Assembly (NCBI RefSeq): GCF_900209925.1
Contig: NZ_LT907978.1
Coordinates: forward strand, 1,175,219 to 1,239,218
Reading direction: 5' to 3'
Length of the DNA stretch: 64,000 nt
DNA from: Anaerobutyricum hallii
Lineage (GTDB): Bacteria; Bacillota; Clostridia; Lachnospirales; Lachnospiraceae
The translations under genes were made by a program, and so were the position numbers. The notes under the pieces are model-generated. The model made no database searches. It was not told the origin of the DNA and saw nothing but the letters and a program-made list of their open reading frames with translations. This document shows positions 8,611-16,365 of the stretch, piece after piece (position 1 is the first letter of the stretch; each line of letters begins with the position of its first letter).

Positions 8611-9420
8611 ATGAGCGATTTAGAAGTAAAATATCAAAGATTACTGGATTATTTAAAAGAACTTGGATCGGTAGCAGTCGCTTTTTCCGGAGGAGTAGAT
8701 TCTACCTTTCTTTTAGCAGTGGCGAAAGAAGCATTAGGAGATAATGTGATTGCGTTAACTGCAAAGTCCTGTCTTTTTCCGGAAAGAGAATCAAAAGAAG
8801 CACAACAATTTTGTAAAAGTCTTGGTGTGGAACAGATTGTTCTTGATTTAGGAGACACCGAACTGCATCATTTTAAAGATAACCCGCCAAATCGCTGTTA
8901 TATTTGTAAAAAAGGTCTGTTTGAAAAGTTTTTACAAAAAGCAGAAGAATATCAGATGGCATATGTTGTAGAAGGTTCGAATATGGATGATTTAGGGGAT
9001 TATCGACCGGGAATGCAGGCAATCACAGAGCTTGGAATAAAAAGTCCGCTTCGGGCAGCCGGGCTTACCAAAGCAGAAATCAGAGAACTATCCCACCAGA
9101 TGAATCTTCCCACATGGAGTAAACCATCTTTTGCCTGCCTGGCTTCTCGGTTTGTTTATGGAGAGACAATAACATCAGAGAAGCTTCTTATGGTAGAACA
9201 TGCAGAAGAGCTTCTTCGGGAAAAAGGATTTCATCAATTTCGTGTTCGGATTCATGGTACAATCGCAAGAATTGAACTATTGCCGGAGGATATTTCAAGA
9301 ATTCTTGACGAAAAACTTCGAAAAGAAATCGTAGATAAACTCAAACGATACGGATTTACCTACGTTTCCCTGGACCTGGAAGGTTACCGAACAGGAAGCA
9401 TGAATGAGGTGTTGGCGTAG
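8611..9420 (+). CDS. larE: ATP-dependent sacrificial sulfur transferase LarE (PP-loop)
   Basis: LarE adenylates the dinicotinic acid precursor and donates the sulfur of its own cysteine to build the nickel-pincer nucleotide cofactor of lactate racemase and relatives. The 269-residue protein has the PP-loop AFSGGVDSTF at about 24-33, RCYICKKGLF near 98-107 and the sacrificial-cysteine segment FACLASRF near 176. The site before the ATG (AGAAG) is weak. larA, larB and larC are not adjacent, so the partner genes lie elsewhere or the protein serves another PP-loop role. An AT-rich 112-bp gap separates it from hisI. Confidence 0.88.
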   Translation: MSDLEVKYQRLLDYLKELGSVAVAFSGGVDSTFLLAVAKEALGDNVIALTAKSCLFPERESKEAQQFCKSLGVEQIVLDLGDTELHHFKDNPPNRCYICKKGLFEKFLQKAEEYQMAYVVEGSNMDDLGDYRPGMQAITELGIKSPLRAAGLTKAEIRELSHQMNLPTWSKPSFACLASRFVYGETITSEKLLMVEHAEELLREKGFHQFRVRIHGTIARIELLPEDISRILDEKLRKEIVDKLKRYGFTYVSLDLEGYRTGSMNEVLA

Positions 9421-9476
9421 CTCCGAGGCCACAGATGCTATACTAAGAGCCTTCTACTTCCTGTCTTTGGCTGGAA
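9418..9476. repeat. Solo right arm of a family B palindrome (B4)
   Basis: From the larE TAG stop onward the sequence GCTCCGAGGCCACA...CTGTCTTTGGCTGG matches the right arm of copy B3 (GCTCCGAGGCCACA...CTGTCTTTGGCTAG). No complementary left arm is present, so this looks like a half-deleted copy abutting the stop codon. Confidence 0.55.
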
Positions 9477-9555
9477 AGGAATTACTACATCAGTGATAGA
9501 AGATTTGAGGATGTTTGTTCGTCTGTTCATTTCAACGAATTAAATCAGAAAAAGG

Positions 9556-9585
9556 TTTACAGTTTTTTATGAAATATGGTATACT
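9556..9585 (+). promoter_or_regulatory. Promoter of the small membrane protein gene
   Basis: TTTACA at 9556-9561 and TATACT at 9580-9585 with an 18-bp spacer, about 50 bases ahead of the small gene at 9634. Confidence 0.65.
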
Positions 9586-9633
9586 AGCTTTATGTAACCG
9601 AAAACATTTTCAGTATGAGAAGGAGGGCCTATT

Positions 9634-9789
9634 ATGTCGGCTGTATTAAGTGCATTTGTTCAATATATTATAACGTTTATTTTGCTGGTAGCAGCCGCGG
9701 CCGGAGGTATTTTTTGTGGAAAGAAGTTAAGAACGAAGAAGAACATGGAAAGCAATACGGCTGGTACTGAAAATACATCAGGTAAATAA
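9634..9789 (+). CDS. Small single-pass membrane protein, 51 residues
   Basis: A short gene with a strong ribosome site (AGAAGGAGGG, 7 bases before ATG 9634) and its own promoter. The product has a hydrophobic segment (residues 8-28, FVQYIITFILLVAAAAGGIF), then a basic stretch CGKKLRTKKN and a Ser/Thr/Asn-rich tail, so the positive-inside rule predicts a cytosolic C-terminus. It lies between larE and alaS and is followed by a hairpin. Similar small proteins appear in Lachnospiraceae as hypotheticals to my recollection, but no function is known. Confidence 0.7.
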   Translation: MSAVLSAFVQYIITFILLVAAAAGGIFCGKKLRTKKNMESNTAGTENTSGK

Positions 9790-9810
9790 TTAACATAGCG
9801 ATATATTTTA

Positions 9811-9853
9811 GGGTGCTGACGGAGAACGGATTGTTTTCTGCCAGCACCCTTTC
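9811..9853 (+). terminator. Hairpin between the small membrane gene and alaS
   Basis: GGGTGCTG (9811-9818) pairs with CAGCACCC (9842-9849), followed by TTTC. It likely ends the small gene's transcript, although the short U-run makes it modest. It does not show T-box features. Confidence 0.55.
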
Positions 9854-9904
9854 ATGTCGGTATAACCGGCATTAATATATGCGATACTACAGGAGGACAG
9901 AATT

Positions 9905-12541
9905 TTGAAAAAGTATGGAGTAAACGAACTTCGAAGAATGTATCTGGAGTTTTTTGAGAGCAAGGGACATCTTGCAATGAAGAGTTTCTCACTGGTTCCA
10001 CATAATGATAACAGTTTATTACTGATCAATGCAGGTATGGCACCATTGAAACCTTATTTTACAGGACAGGAGATTCCACCACGAAAGAGAGTAACAACCT
10101 GTCAGAAGTGTATTCGTACCGGTGATATTGAAAACGTTGGTAAGACAGACCGTCATGGTACATTTTTTGAAATGCTTGGTAACTTCTCTTTTGGAGATTA
10201 TTTTAAACACGAAGCAATCGCATGGTCATGGGAGTTCCTTACAGAAGTTGTAGGGCTTGATGCAGACAGATTATATCCATCTGTATACTTAGAAGACGAT
10301 GAGGCATTTGCTATCTGGAGAGATGAGATTGGAATTGCTCCGGAACGCATTTTTAAGTTTGGAAAAGAAGATAACTTCTGGGAACATGGTGCAGGTCCTT
10401 GTGGTCCTTGTTCCGAGATTTATTATGACCGCGGAGAAAAATACGGCTGTGGTAAGCCAGGTTGTACGGTAGGTTGTGATTGTGACCGTTACATGGAAGT
10501 ATGGAATAACGTATTTACTCAGTTTGAAAATGACGGACATAATAACTATACAACATTAAAACAGAAAAATATTGATACCGGTATGGGATTAGAGCGTCTT
10601 GCTGTTATTGTTCAGGATGTAGGATCTATTTTTGATGTAGATACGATTCGTTCCCTTCGTGATAAGATTTGTGAAGTAGCAAAGAAGAATTATAAAGAGA
10701 ATGAACAGGATGACATTTCAATCCGTCTGATCACAGACCATATCCGTTCCGCTACATTTATGATTTCTGACGGTATCATGCCAAGTAATGAAGGTCGTGG
10801 ATATGTTCTTCGCCGTATTATCAGAAGAGCAGCTCGTCATGGACGTTTACTTGGTATCGAAGGTAAGTTTTTAGCAGAACTTAGCAAGACAGTGATTGAA
10901 GGTTCTAAAGATGGTTATCCGGAATTAGAAGAAAAGAAAGATTTCATTTACAATGTTATCATTCAGGAGGAAGGTAAGTTCAATAAGACAATCGATCAGG
11001 GTCTTGCAATCCTTGCTGATTTAGAAGAATCCATGAAGGAAAAAGGTGTAAAAGAGCTTGATGGTGAAGATGCCTTCAAACTTTATGATACGTATGGATT
11101 TCCATTAGACCTTACAAAAGAAATTCTTGAGGAAAAAGGATACACTGTAAATGAAGAAGCATTCCAGGCTTGCATGAATGAGCAGAAAGAAAAAGCAAGA
11201 AATGCAAGAAAGACAACAAACTACATGGGTGCTGATGTTACTGTTTACGAATCAATTGATCCATCTGTAACAAGTACTTTTGTTGGATATGATACACAGG
11301 AATGTGATTCTAAGATTACAGTTATGACAACAGATACAGAGCTTACAGAGGCATTAACTGACGGACAGGCAGGAACAATCTTTGTTGATGAGACACCATT
11401 TTACGCTACAGGCGGTGGACAGCATGCCGACAGTGGTGTGATCACATGTAAAGATGGTGAATTTATTGTAGAAGATGTTGTGAAGATGCTCGGTGGTAAG
11501 ATCGGACATATCGGACATGTCACAAAAGGAATGTTTAAAGTTGGTGATACGGTAACTTTATCTGTAAATAAAGCACAGAGAGCAGACACAGCAAAAGGAC
11601 ACAGTGCAACACATCTTCTTCAGAAATCTTTACGTACCGTTCTTGGAAATCATGTAGAACAGTCCGGTTCTTATGTTGATAAAGACCGTCTTCGTTTTGA
11701 CTTCTCTCACTTCCAGGCATTAACAGCAGAGGAAATCGCTGAAGTAGAGAAGATGGTAAATGATAAAATTGCGGAAGATATTGCTGTAAACACAGAGATT
11801 ATGAGTGTTGACGAAGCAAAGAAAACTGGTGCAATGGCATTATTCGGAGAAAAATATGGTGACAAAGTACGAGTTGTTACAATGGGAGACTTCTCCAAAG
11901 AATTTTGTGCAGGTACACATGTACCACACACAGGAGTAATCAAAGCATTTAAGATTATTTCTGAGACAGGTGTTGCAGCAGGAGTAAGACGTATCGAGGC
12001 ATTAACCGGAGACGGTGTAATGAAATATTACCTTGATGAAGAAAAAACACTTCATGAAGCAGCAAAAGCAGCAAAGGCAGAGCCTCATAAATTAGCAGAA
12101 AAGATTCAGTCCATGCTTGACGAGATCAAAGCACTTACCGCAGAGAATGAAAAGTTAAAAGATCAGATTGCAAAGAGTGAAGTTGCAGATGTAATGGATC
12201 AGGTAGTGGAAGCAGGCGATTACAAAGTACTTCCAGTATCCGTAAAAGACGTTGATATGAATGCTCTGCGTACTTTAGGTGATGACCTTAAAGATAAGAT
12301 TGGAAGCGGTGTTATTATCCTTGCTTCCGATATGGGCGGAAAAGTTAACTTAATCGTAACTGCAACAGATGATGCTGTAAAAGCAGGAGCACATGCCGGA
12401 AAGATCATCAAAGAGGCAGCAGCCTTAGTAGGTGGCGGCGGTGGTGGACGTCCAAATATGGCTCAGGCCGGTGGAAAGAATCCAGCAGGAATCAAAGCTG
12501 CATTAGAAAAAGCAGTGGAAATCGCAAAAGAACAATTATAA
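9905..12541 (+). CDS. alaS: Alanyl-tRNA synthetase
   Basis: Charges tRNA-Ala and edits mischarged Ser/Gly. The 878-residue protein has the class II catalytic core at the N-terminus (NELRRMYLEFFESKGH onward), the editing domain with zinc ligands GHSATHLL near 565 and CAGTHV near 668, a coiled-coil (about 715-760) and a DHHA1/C-Ala domain ending in the Gly-rich stretch before RPNMAQAGG. The start is TTG at 9905, with AGGAGGAC seven bases upstream. All key editing residues appear intact. It is followed by a family B palindrome. Confidence 0.97.
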   Translation: MKKYGVNELRRMYLEFFESKGHLAMKSFSLVPHNDNSLLLINAGMAPLKPYFTGQEIPPRKRVTTCQKCIRTGDIENVGKTDRHGTFFEMLGNFSFGDYFKHEAIAWSWEFLTEVVGLDADRLYPSVYLEDDEAFAIWRDEIGIAPERIFKFGKEDNFWEHGAGPCGPCSEIYYDRGEKYGCGKPGCTVGCDCDRYMEVWNNVFTQFENDGHNNYTTLKQKNIDTGMGLERLAVIVQDVGSIFDVDTIRSLRDKICEVAKKNYKENEQDDISIRLITDHIRSATFMISDGIMPSNEGRGYVLRRIIRRAARHGRLLGIEGKFLAELSKTVIEGSKDGYPELEEKKDFIYNVIIQEEGKFNKTIDQGLAILADLEESMKEKGVKELDGEDAFKLYDTYGFPLDLTKEILEEKGYTVNEEAFQACMNEQKEKARNARKTTNYMGADVTVYESIDPSVTSTFVGYDTQECDSKITVMTTDTELTEALTDGQAGTIFVDETPFYATGGGQHADSGVITCKDGEFIVEDVVKMLGGKIGHIGHVTKGMFKVGDTVTLSVNKAQRADTAKGHSATHLLQKSLRTVLGNHVEQSGSYVDKDRLRFDFSHFQALTAEEIAEVEKMVNDKIAEDIAVNTEIMSVDEAKKTGAMALFGEKYGDKVRVVTMGDFSKEFCAGTHVPHTGVIKAFKIISETGVAAGVRRIEALTGDGVMKYYLDEEKTLHEAAKAAKAEPHKLAEKIQSMLDEIKALTAENEKLKDQIAKSEVADVMDQVVEAGDYKVLPVSVKDVDMNALRTLGDDLKDKIGSGVIILASDMGGKVNLIVTATDDAVKAGAHAGKIIKEAAALVGGGGGGRPNMAQAGGKNPAGIKAALEKAVEIAKEQL

Positions 12542-12555
12542 GATGTAAATTCTGG

Positions 12556-12716
12556 AGTGCCGCAGGCAAGTAGACGCTCCTCAAAAGAGACAATAGCCTA
12601 TATTTGTGACTCTATCGCTGTGGGTTGAATGTTTGCTTAAACGCTCACATTCAATCCTCGCTCTAAGGCCACAAATATAGGCTATTGTCTCTTTTGCGGA
12701 GCTGTCTTTGGCTGGC
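12556..12716. repeat. Family B long palindrome, copy B1
   Basis: The core is a perfect 26-bp stem: the left arm (12583-12608, AAAAGAGACAATAG...TTTGTG) is the exact reverse complement of 12670-12695. An inner stem pairs GGTTGAATGT with ACATTCAATCC. Outer sequences are GCCGCAGGCAAG...ACGCTCC on the left and GCGGAGCTGTCTTTGGCTGG on the right. It follows the alaS stop and could end its transcript. Related copies are at 13210, 29148, 9418 and 60168. Confidence 0.88.
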
Positions 12717-12787
12717 CTTGTAAAGTCAGAATTTCTGGTTTTCGTTTCTTAGTCCATCAAATCAGAATTTCGATAGGAGGATAGTTT

Positions 12788-13198
12788 ATGATTCGACCGA
12801 TTATGAGAGATGTTTTGTTTCTCAAAAAGAAAGCAGTTCCTGCGACAAAAAACGATATGTCAGTAGTGCAGGATTTACTTGATACGTTAAAGGCAAATGA
12901 AGCTGGCTGTGTTGGAATGGCAGCAAATATGATTGGGGTAAATAAAAGAATTATTGCGGTGAATATGGGATTTGCGAATATTGCGATGTTAAATCCGATG
13001 ATTGTGAGTAAAAAAGAACCATATGAAGCGGAAGAAGGCTGTTTATCTTTAAAAGGAGTTAGAAAAACGACTCGATATCAGGAGATAGAAGTGGAGTATG
13101 AAGATATTCATTTTAAAAAACAGCACCAGAAGTATAAAGGCTGGGTGGCGCAGATTATACAGCATGAGGTGGATCATTGCGAAGGGATAATTATTTGA
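12788..13198 (+). CDS. def: Peptide deformylase family protein with altered motif 1
   Basis: Deformylases remove the N-formyl group from nascent proteins with a Fe/Zn centre. Motif 2 (EEGCLSL, about 80-86) and motif 3 (QHEVDHCEG, about 124-132) are intact, giving Cys plus HExxH metal ligands. Motif 1, normally GLAAxQxG, reads GMAANMIG here, so the conserved Gln that helps activate the substrate is Met. At 136 residues it is short. ATG 12788 has ATAGGAGG upstream. It may be a second, divergent deformylase beside a canonical one elsewhere; activity is uncertain. Confidence 0.82.
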   Translation: MIRPIMRDVLFLKKKAVPATKNDMSVVQDLLDTLKANEAGCVGMAANMIGVNKRIIAVNMGFANIAMLNPMIVSKKEPYEAEEGCLSLKGVRKTTRYQEIEVEYEDIHFKKQHQKYKGWVAQIIQHEVDHCEGIII

Positions 13199-13209
13199 TT
13201 TGTGAAGCA

Positions 13210-13355
13210 AAACAGATGCACCGAAAGAGAGAAGAGACTCTGTATCTGTGACTCTATCACTTGTGGGTTGAATGTTCGCTTTTGCGCTCACATTCAATCC
13301 TCGTTCTAAGGCTACAAATATAGAGTCTCTTCTCTCTTTCGATGCTGGTTTCGTC
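13210..13355. repeat. Family B long palindrome, copy B2
   Basis: Arms CGAAAGAGAGAAGAGACTCT (from 13222) and its reverse complement ending at 13341; an inner stem GGTTGAATGT...ACATTCAATCC as in B1. The left end GCAAAACAGATGC matches B3. The outer stem sequence differs from B1 but is still fully paired. It lies directly after the def stop. Confidence 0.88.
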
Positions 13356-13395
13356 AATTTTGTTAACTTACCTATGGTAAATCATAAGATAAATA

Positions 13396-14415
13396 TTAAG
13401 AGAACAGTTTTTTCTTGACTTTCGTATATTCTTCTTCAGTATATCCTTTTTCTAATATTTTTTCTTTTGGTATTCCAAAAGAAATGAATGCAGCAATTGC
13501 GTGTTCTCGTTCCTTTTGAGTATTTTCTCGTTCCTTTTCCGTATTTCTGCGTTCTTGTGCTACTCCTTTATCCCAGGCATCTTCTAGCATTCCCTGTAAT
13601 ATTGCACGACCCATACTTTCGCCCATCGCTTCCACCTTCCTTTCCAATTCTTTGGTCATCTCTACGCCGCATTCATTTTTTAAATAATTCTTTTTTTCTT
13701 CTACCGAATGGTCTGCAATTACATATTCCAACATTTCGATTAGTTTATTTTTAGACTGTGTCATGTTTTTCCCACCTCGTATTTTTATGAGAATCCCCTT
13801 TAACAGATTTATCTCTTCGGGGTGAATATTTTCACCAAATTTTACTTCCGGTCTAAGTTGGTATTCTATAATGGAATCTTCATTTTTTCTGGCATCCATG
13901 CATATCCAGATACTTATTACTTCCTTAATCTTATCGTAGTCACTTCCGAAAAATTCTTGTTCCTTTTGTGCAGAAATCATTCTGGAAAGATAGTATGTCA
14001 TGCGGTTTTCAATGTGATATCCTAATCTGGAAACACTTGTTGTCGCCTGTGCTTCAATATTGATAAGAACCTTTATGCGTTTCTTCCCTTTAGTTATATT
14101 AAATCGAATATCATAAAATATTACACCCTCGCCAGGCACATTATCCTCTGTATTGCTTCCAGAAATTTTTCCAAATTCGTTTTTACTTTTGTGAGAAAGT
14201 CCTGCATCGACTGGAACTTCTAATATCTCTACTTCCTCAATTCTATTGATTATCTCCAGTATATCATATTCTTTAAATTCTTCTACACTGTATTTTAAAA
14301 TTCTTGCCAGAATCTGTTTATCTGCCAGTAATGCCTTAATCTTTTCATCGACTTTCGCTACACCATCACCAAGCGCAGAAAGTGTCTTTGAGATATAGGT
14401 TTCTCTGACAGCCAT
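13396..14415 (-). CDS. Rpn-family PD-(D/E)XK nuclease / putative transposase-like protein
   Basis: Members of this group (PF12784/YhgA-like) are PD-(D/E)XK endonucleases that stimulate recA-independent recombination in E. coli (RpnA). The catalytic core is visible as IFYDIRFN (Asp) followed by VLINIEAQ (Glu-x-Gln) about 20 residues on, near residues 105-130. The C-terminus is a long charged helix rich in Glu, Lys and Arg. I choose ATG 14415, with AAGGAGG five bases upstream, instead of an upstream TTG. A second, diverged Rpn gene lies upstream with a matching promoter. No IS ends flank it. Confidence 0.85.
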   Translation of the reverse strand: MAVRETYISKTLSALGDGVAKVDEKIKALLADKQILARILKYSVEEFKEYDILEIINRIEEVEILEVPVDAGLSHKSKNEFGKISGSNTEDNVPGEGVIFYDIRFNITKGKKRIKVLINIEAQATTSVSRLGYHIENRMTYYLSRMISAQKEQEFFGSDYDKIKEVISIWICMDARKNEDSIIEYQLRPEVKFGENIHPEEINLLKGILIKIRGGKNMTQSKNKLIEMLEYVIADHSVEEKKNYLKNECGVEMTKELERKVEAMGESMGRAILQGMLEDAWDKGVAQERRNTEKERENTQKEREHAIAAFISFGIPKEKILEKGYTEEEYTKVKKKLFS

Positions 14416-14467
14416 ATGTCCTCCTTTCAAGACTTCAATTATGATGTGTCAATGCTATTATACGACT

Positions 14468-14497
14468 ATTATATACATAATTCAACATAAGAGTTAA
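14468..14497 (-). promoter_or_regulatory. Promoter of the first Rpn-type gene
   Basis: On the minus strand TTAACT and TATAAT are separated by 18 bp. The sequence around it (ATTATGTATATAATA) closely matches the promoter of the paralogue at 15701-15730. Confidence 0.6.
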
Positions 14498-14521
14498 TAA
14501 ATGTTTGATATAGAATTTTGA

Positions 14522-14632
14522 ACAGGCACCGCTAAAGAGAGGGTATGTAGCTGAATTGTATTTTATCTTCTAAAGAAAAGAGAATGTTTATAAGTTTGAT
14601 TTTGTTCCGTTGCACTAAGCATTTCATTTTGT
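14522..14632. repeat. Half copy of the family D repeat
   Basis: The stretch with CTGAATTGTATT, CTAAAGAAAAGAGAAT and TATAAGTTTGATTTTGTT matches the left arm of the full D palindrome at 21405-21690. The right arm is absent. A shared linker (CTTCTGGAGAAT...ACCAACT, from 14648) then joins it to copy A2, as it also does before copy A4. Confidence 0.75.
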
Positions 14633-14679
14633 CCAGAAAAACCATGCCCTTCTGGAGAATTCCCATTTTTACCAACTAT

Positions 14680-14835
14680 GGATTTAAATTAGACAGAAAA
14701 AAGAAAAAATACGATATCCCAGATGCGGCTTCGGAGCGTGTTTAAAATGCGGATGAGCATTTTAAGCACAGCGACTACAGAGCAGATGGGATATCGTATT
14801 TTTTCTTTTTTCGTCTAACCAAATCTATAGATCAG
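14680..14835. repeat. Family A long palindrome, copy A2
   Basis: Left arm has ATCCCAGATGCGGCTTCGG and right arm GCGACTACAGAGCAGATGGG; these pair at ATCCCA/TGGGAT and again around AATGC...GCATT, with mismatches between. Poly-A and poly-T flanks with GACGAAAAAAG-type sequence are as in A1. The right tip (CTATAGATCAG) contains the TGA stop of the Rpn gene read on the minus strand. Confidence 0.85.
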
Positions 14836-15656
14836 GAGTTGGTTTCTGCTATCCAATTCTGAACAGTTTCAATAGAGAAATTTACAGCTTTTGCAATCTG
14901 TTCTGCTGGCATTCCCATATCAAGAAGAGTAAGGGCAGTTTCTCTTGCTTTTTTTAATTCGCCAGACTGCTCTCCTTCATTATAGATTTCTTCTAATTCC
15001 TGACACATTTGGTTCACTCCTTCCGTAGTTTCTTTTAACTGCAGTACTCTTGCAGACAGGACATTACTATACATTTTGTCTGCTTCTTTGCAATGTAAGT
15101 CATGCATTAAGCGGCCTAATTCGGTGTCGTCCTGTTTTTTCGAGTTTACATATAAAATATGTTGTCCATCTTCAAATATTTCTCCGGTTTCGTTGCTTCG
15201 TCTTCTTATGTGGTTGATTGGCAGGTTATATCCAAGGACATCATTTTTAGTAATGAAAATGACATAAGTTTCTGGGAGATTGTCAAAAAGATCGCCTGGA
15301 TTCAGTAGGTTCATATCCAGTAGACCGCAGTGGTATCTGGCTCTTTTTGGAGAAGCACCATCATTCTCACCTTGAATCTCCACATTAAAAAAATTATTCT
15401 CTGCATCTTTTGCCACGCAGTCTAAAATGGCGGAACGCCCTTGGAGATTTTTATAATCTTTTTGTAAAGTCTGGTCGATTACCGTTAGTTCCTTTTTGTT
15501 CATGATAACCTGAAGAATATATTCCGTACATGAAATTTCCTTTAAAACATTCCGCATAAAGATGTCATTCATTATCGTAAAGTGTTTTATCTTTTCTTTA
15601 TATCTTTCGTAGCGTTGTTCTAAGCCTTCTGGCTGTAAGATTGTGGAATCTGGCAT
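14832..15656 (-). CDS. Rpn-family PD-(D/E)XK nuclease / putative transposase-like protein (second copy)
   Basis: A 274-residue relative of the gene at 13396 but closer to the compact YhgA-like form. The nuclease core is SAILDCVAKD (Asp) and FFNVEIQGEND (Glu-x-Gln) at about residues 75-97; PKRARYHCGLLD and the LPETYVIFITKNDVLG strand are typical. The C-terminus GMPAEQIAKAVNFSIETVQNW resembles a helix-turn-helix commonly found in this family. Start ATG 15656 has GGAGGTAG upstream. The stop codon lies in the tip of repeat A2. Biological role of these proteins in Clostridia is unsettled. Confidence 0.87.
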   Translation of the reverse strand: MPDSTILQPEGLEQRYERYKEKIKHFTIMNDIFMRNVLKEISCTEYILQVIMNKKELTVIDQTLQKDYKNLQGRSAILDCVAKDAENNFFNVEIQGENDGASPKRARYHCGLLDMNLLNPGDLFDNLPETYVIFITKNDVLGYNLPINHIRRRSNETGEIFEDGQHILYVNSKKQDDTELGRLMHDLHCKEADKMYSNVLSARVLQLKETTEGVNQMCQELEEIYNEGEQSGELKKARETALTLLDMGMPAEQIAKAVNFSIETVQNWIAETNS

Positions 15657-15700
15657 TTACGCTACCTCCGTTATGATATATCAATGGTTGCTATATAAGT

Positions 15701-15730
15701 ATTATATACATAATTTAACAAAAAAGTCAA
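15701..15730 (-). promoter_or_regulatory. Promoter of the second Rpn-type gene
   Basis: On the minus strand TTGACT and TATAAT with an 18-bp spacer, about 45 bases before the start; the surrounding sequence parallels the promoter at 14468-14497. Confidence 0.7.
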
Positions 15731-15865
15731 TGAATATTTGCAGTAAAATTATGGTTTGTTATTTGTTGACTGCTGAAATAAATTCAAAACTGAATATTAG
15801 AGAATTTGAAAAGTCTTTGTGAGTTTCATGAGATTGTGAGCATTCGGGGAATGAAATATTAAAGA

Positions 15866-15895
15866 TTGACATGGATTTTTCTGGGAAAATATAAT
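15866..15895 (+). promoter_or_regulatory. Strong promoter with no gene directly behind it
   Basis: TTGACA at 15866-15871 and TATAAT at 15890-15895 (18-bp spacer; a second TATAAT overlaps at 15895). The next gene, rpsU, has its own promoter 400 bases on, so this may drive a short non-coding RNA. Confidence 0.6.
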
Positions 15896-15900
15896 ATAAT

Positions 15901-15953
15901 CCCCTCAGTATTTGCGGTACTGAGGGGATTTGTATTTGTGTACATATTGTACA
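15901..15953 (+). ncRNA. Possible short structured transcript (10-bp perfect hairpin and palindrome)
   Basis: CCCCTCAGTA (15901-15910) pairs exactly with TACTGAGGGG (15918-15927), at the predicted transcription start; TGTACA-TAT-TGTACA (15939-15953) follows. The remainder of the gap 15954-16260 is AT-rich with no convincing gene; it holds a repeated CTGCTTTCAA motif and a perfect palindrome TATTATATCTGATATAATA at 16183-16201. Whether this is an RNA gene is inference. Confidence 0.35.
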
Positions 15954-16264
15954 GCATATTCTTTTCTGCTTTCAATATATCGTACTGAATCACATATTTC
16001 AAGTATATTCTGCTTTCAAAATTTTATGCCAGATTGTGCCGACGCATAATCATATAACTGTCAAACTCCCGAGTATATTATATCAGAGTTCGTGCATACA
16101 AAACTGTGAAAGGAAAAATATATTACAGTAAGTGGAGCAATGTAAAAAAGTACGAATAAAAAAGTAAGAAGAATGGAGAGACATATTATATCTGATATAA
16201 TAACCAAAATAAAGAGGTGAAAGAACTGGAGAAATAATTTATTTAAAAAATTTTAAAAAAGTTA

Positions 16265-16292
16265 TTGACGAATTAGTATTTTATGCTATAAT
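16265..16292 (+). promoter_or_regulatory. rpsU promoter
   Basis: TTGACG at 16265-16270 and TATAAT at 16287-16292 with a 16-bp spacer. The short leader that follows contains a hairpin with CAGTTGTATT pairing AATACGCAACTG (about 16318-16345), just before the ribosome site. Confidence 0.75.
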
Positions 16293-16365
16293 GTTAGACA
16301 GTGCAAAAATACCCAGACAGTTGTATTAGGCACAATACGCAACTGGAGGGAGGTTAGGTGAGTCA

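Noticed and set aside
9811-9904. T-box riboswitch for alaS
   Set aside because: A single GGGTGCTG hairpin in about 90 bases is too short and lacks the T-box bulge sequence.
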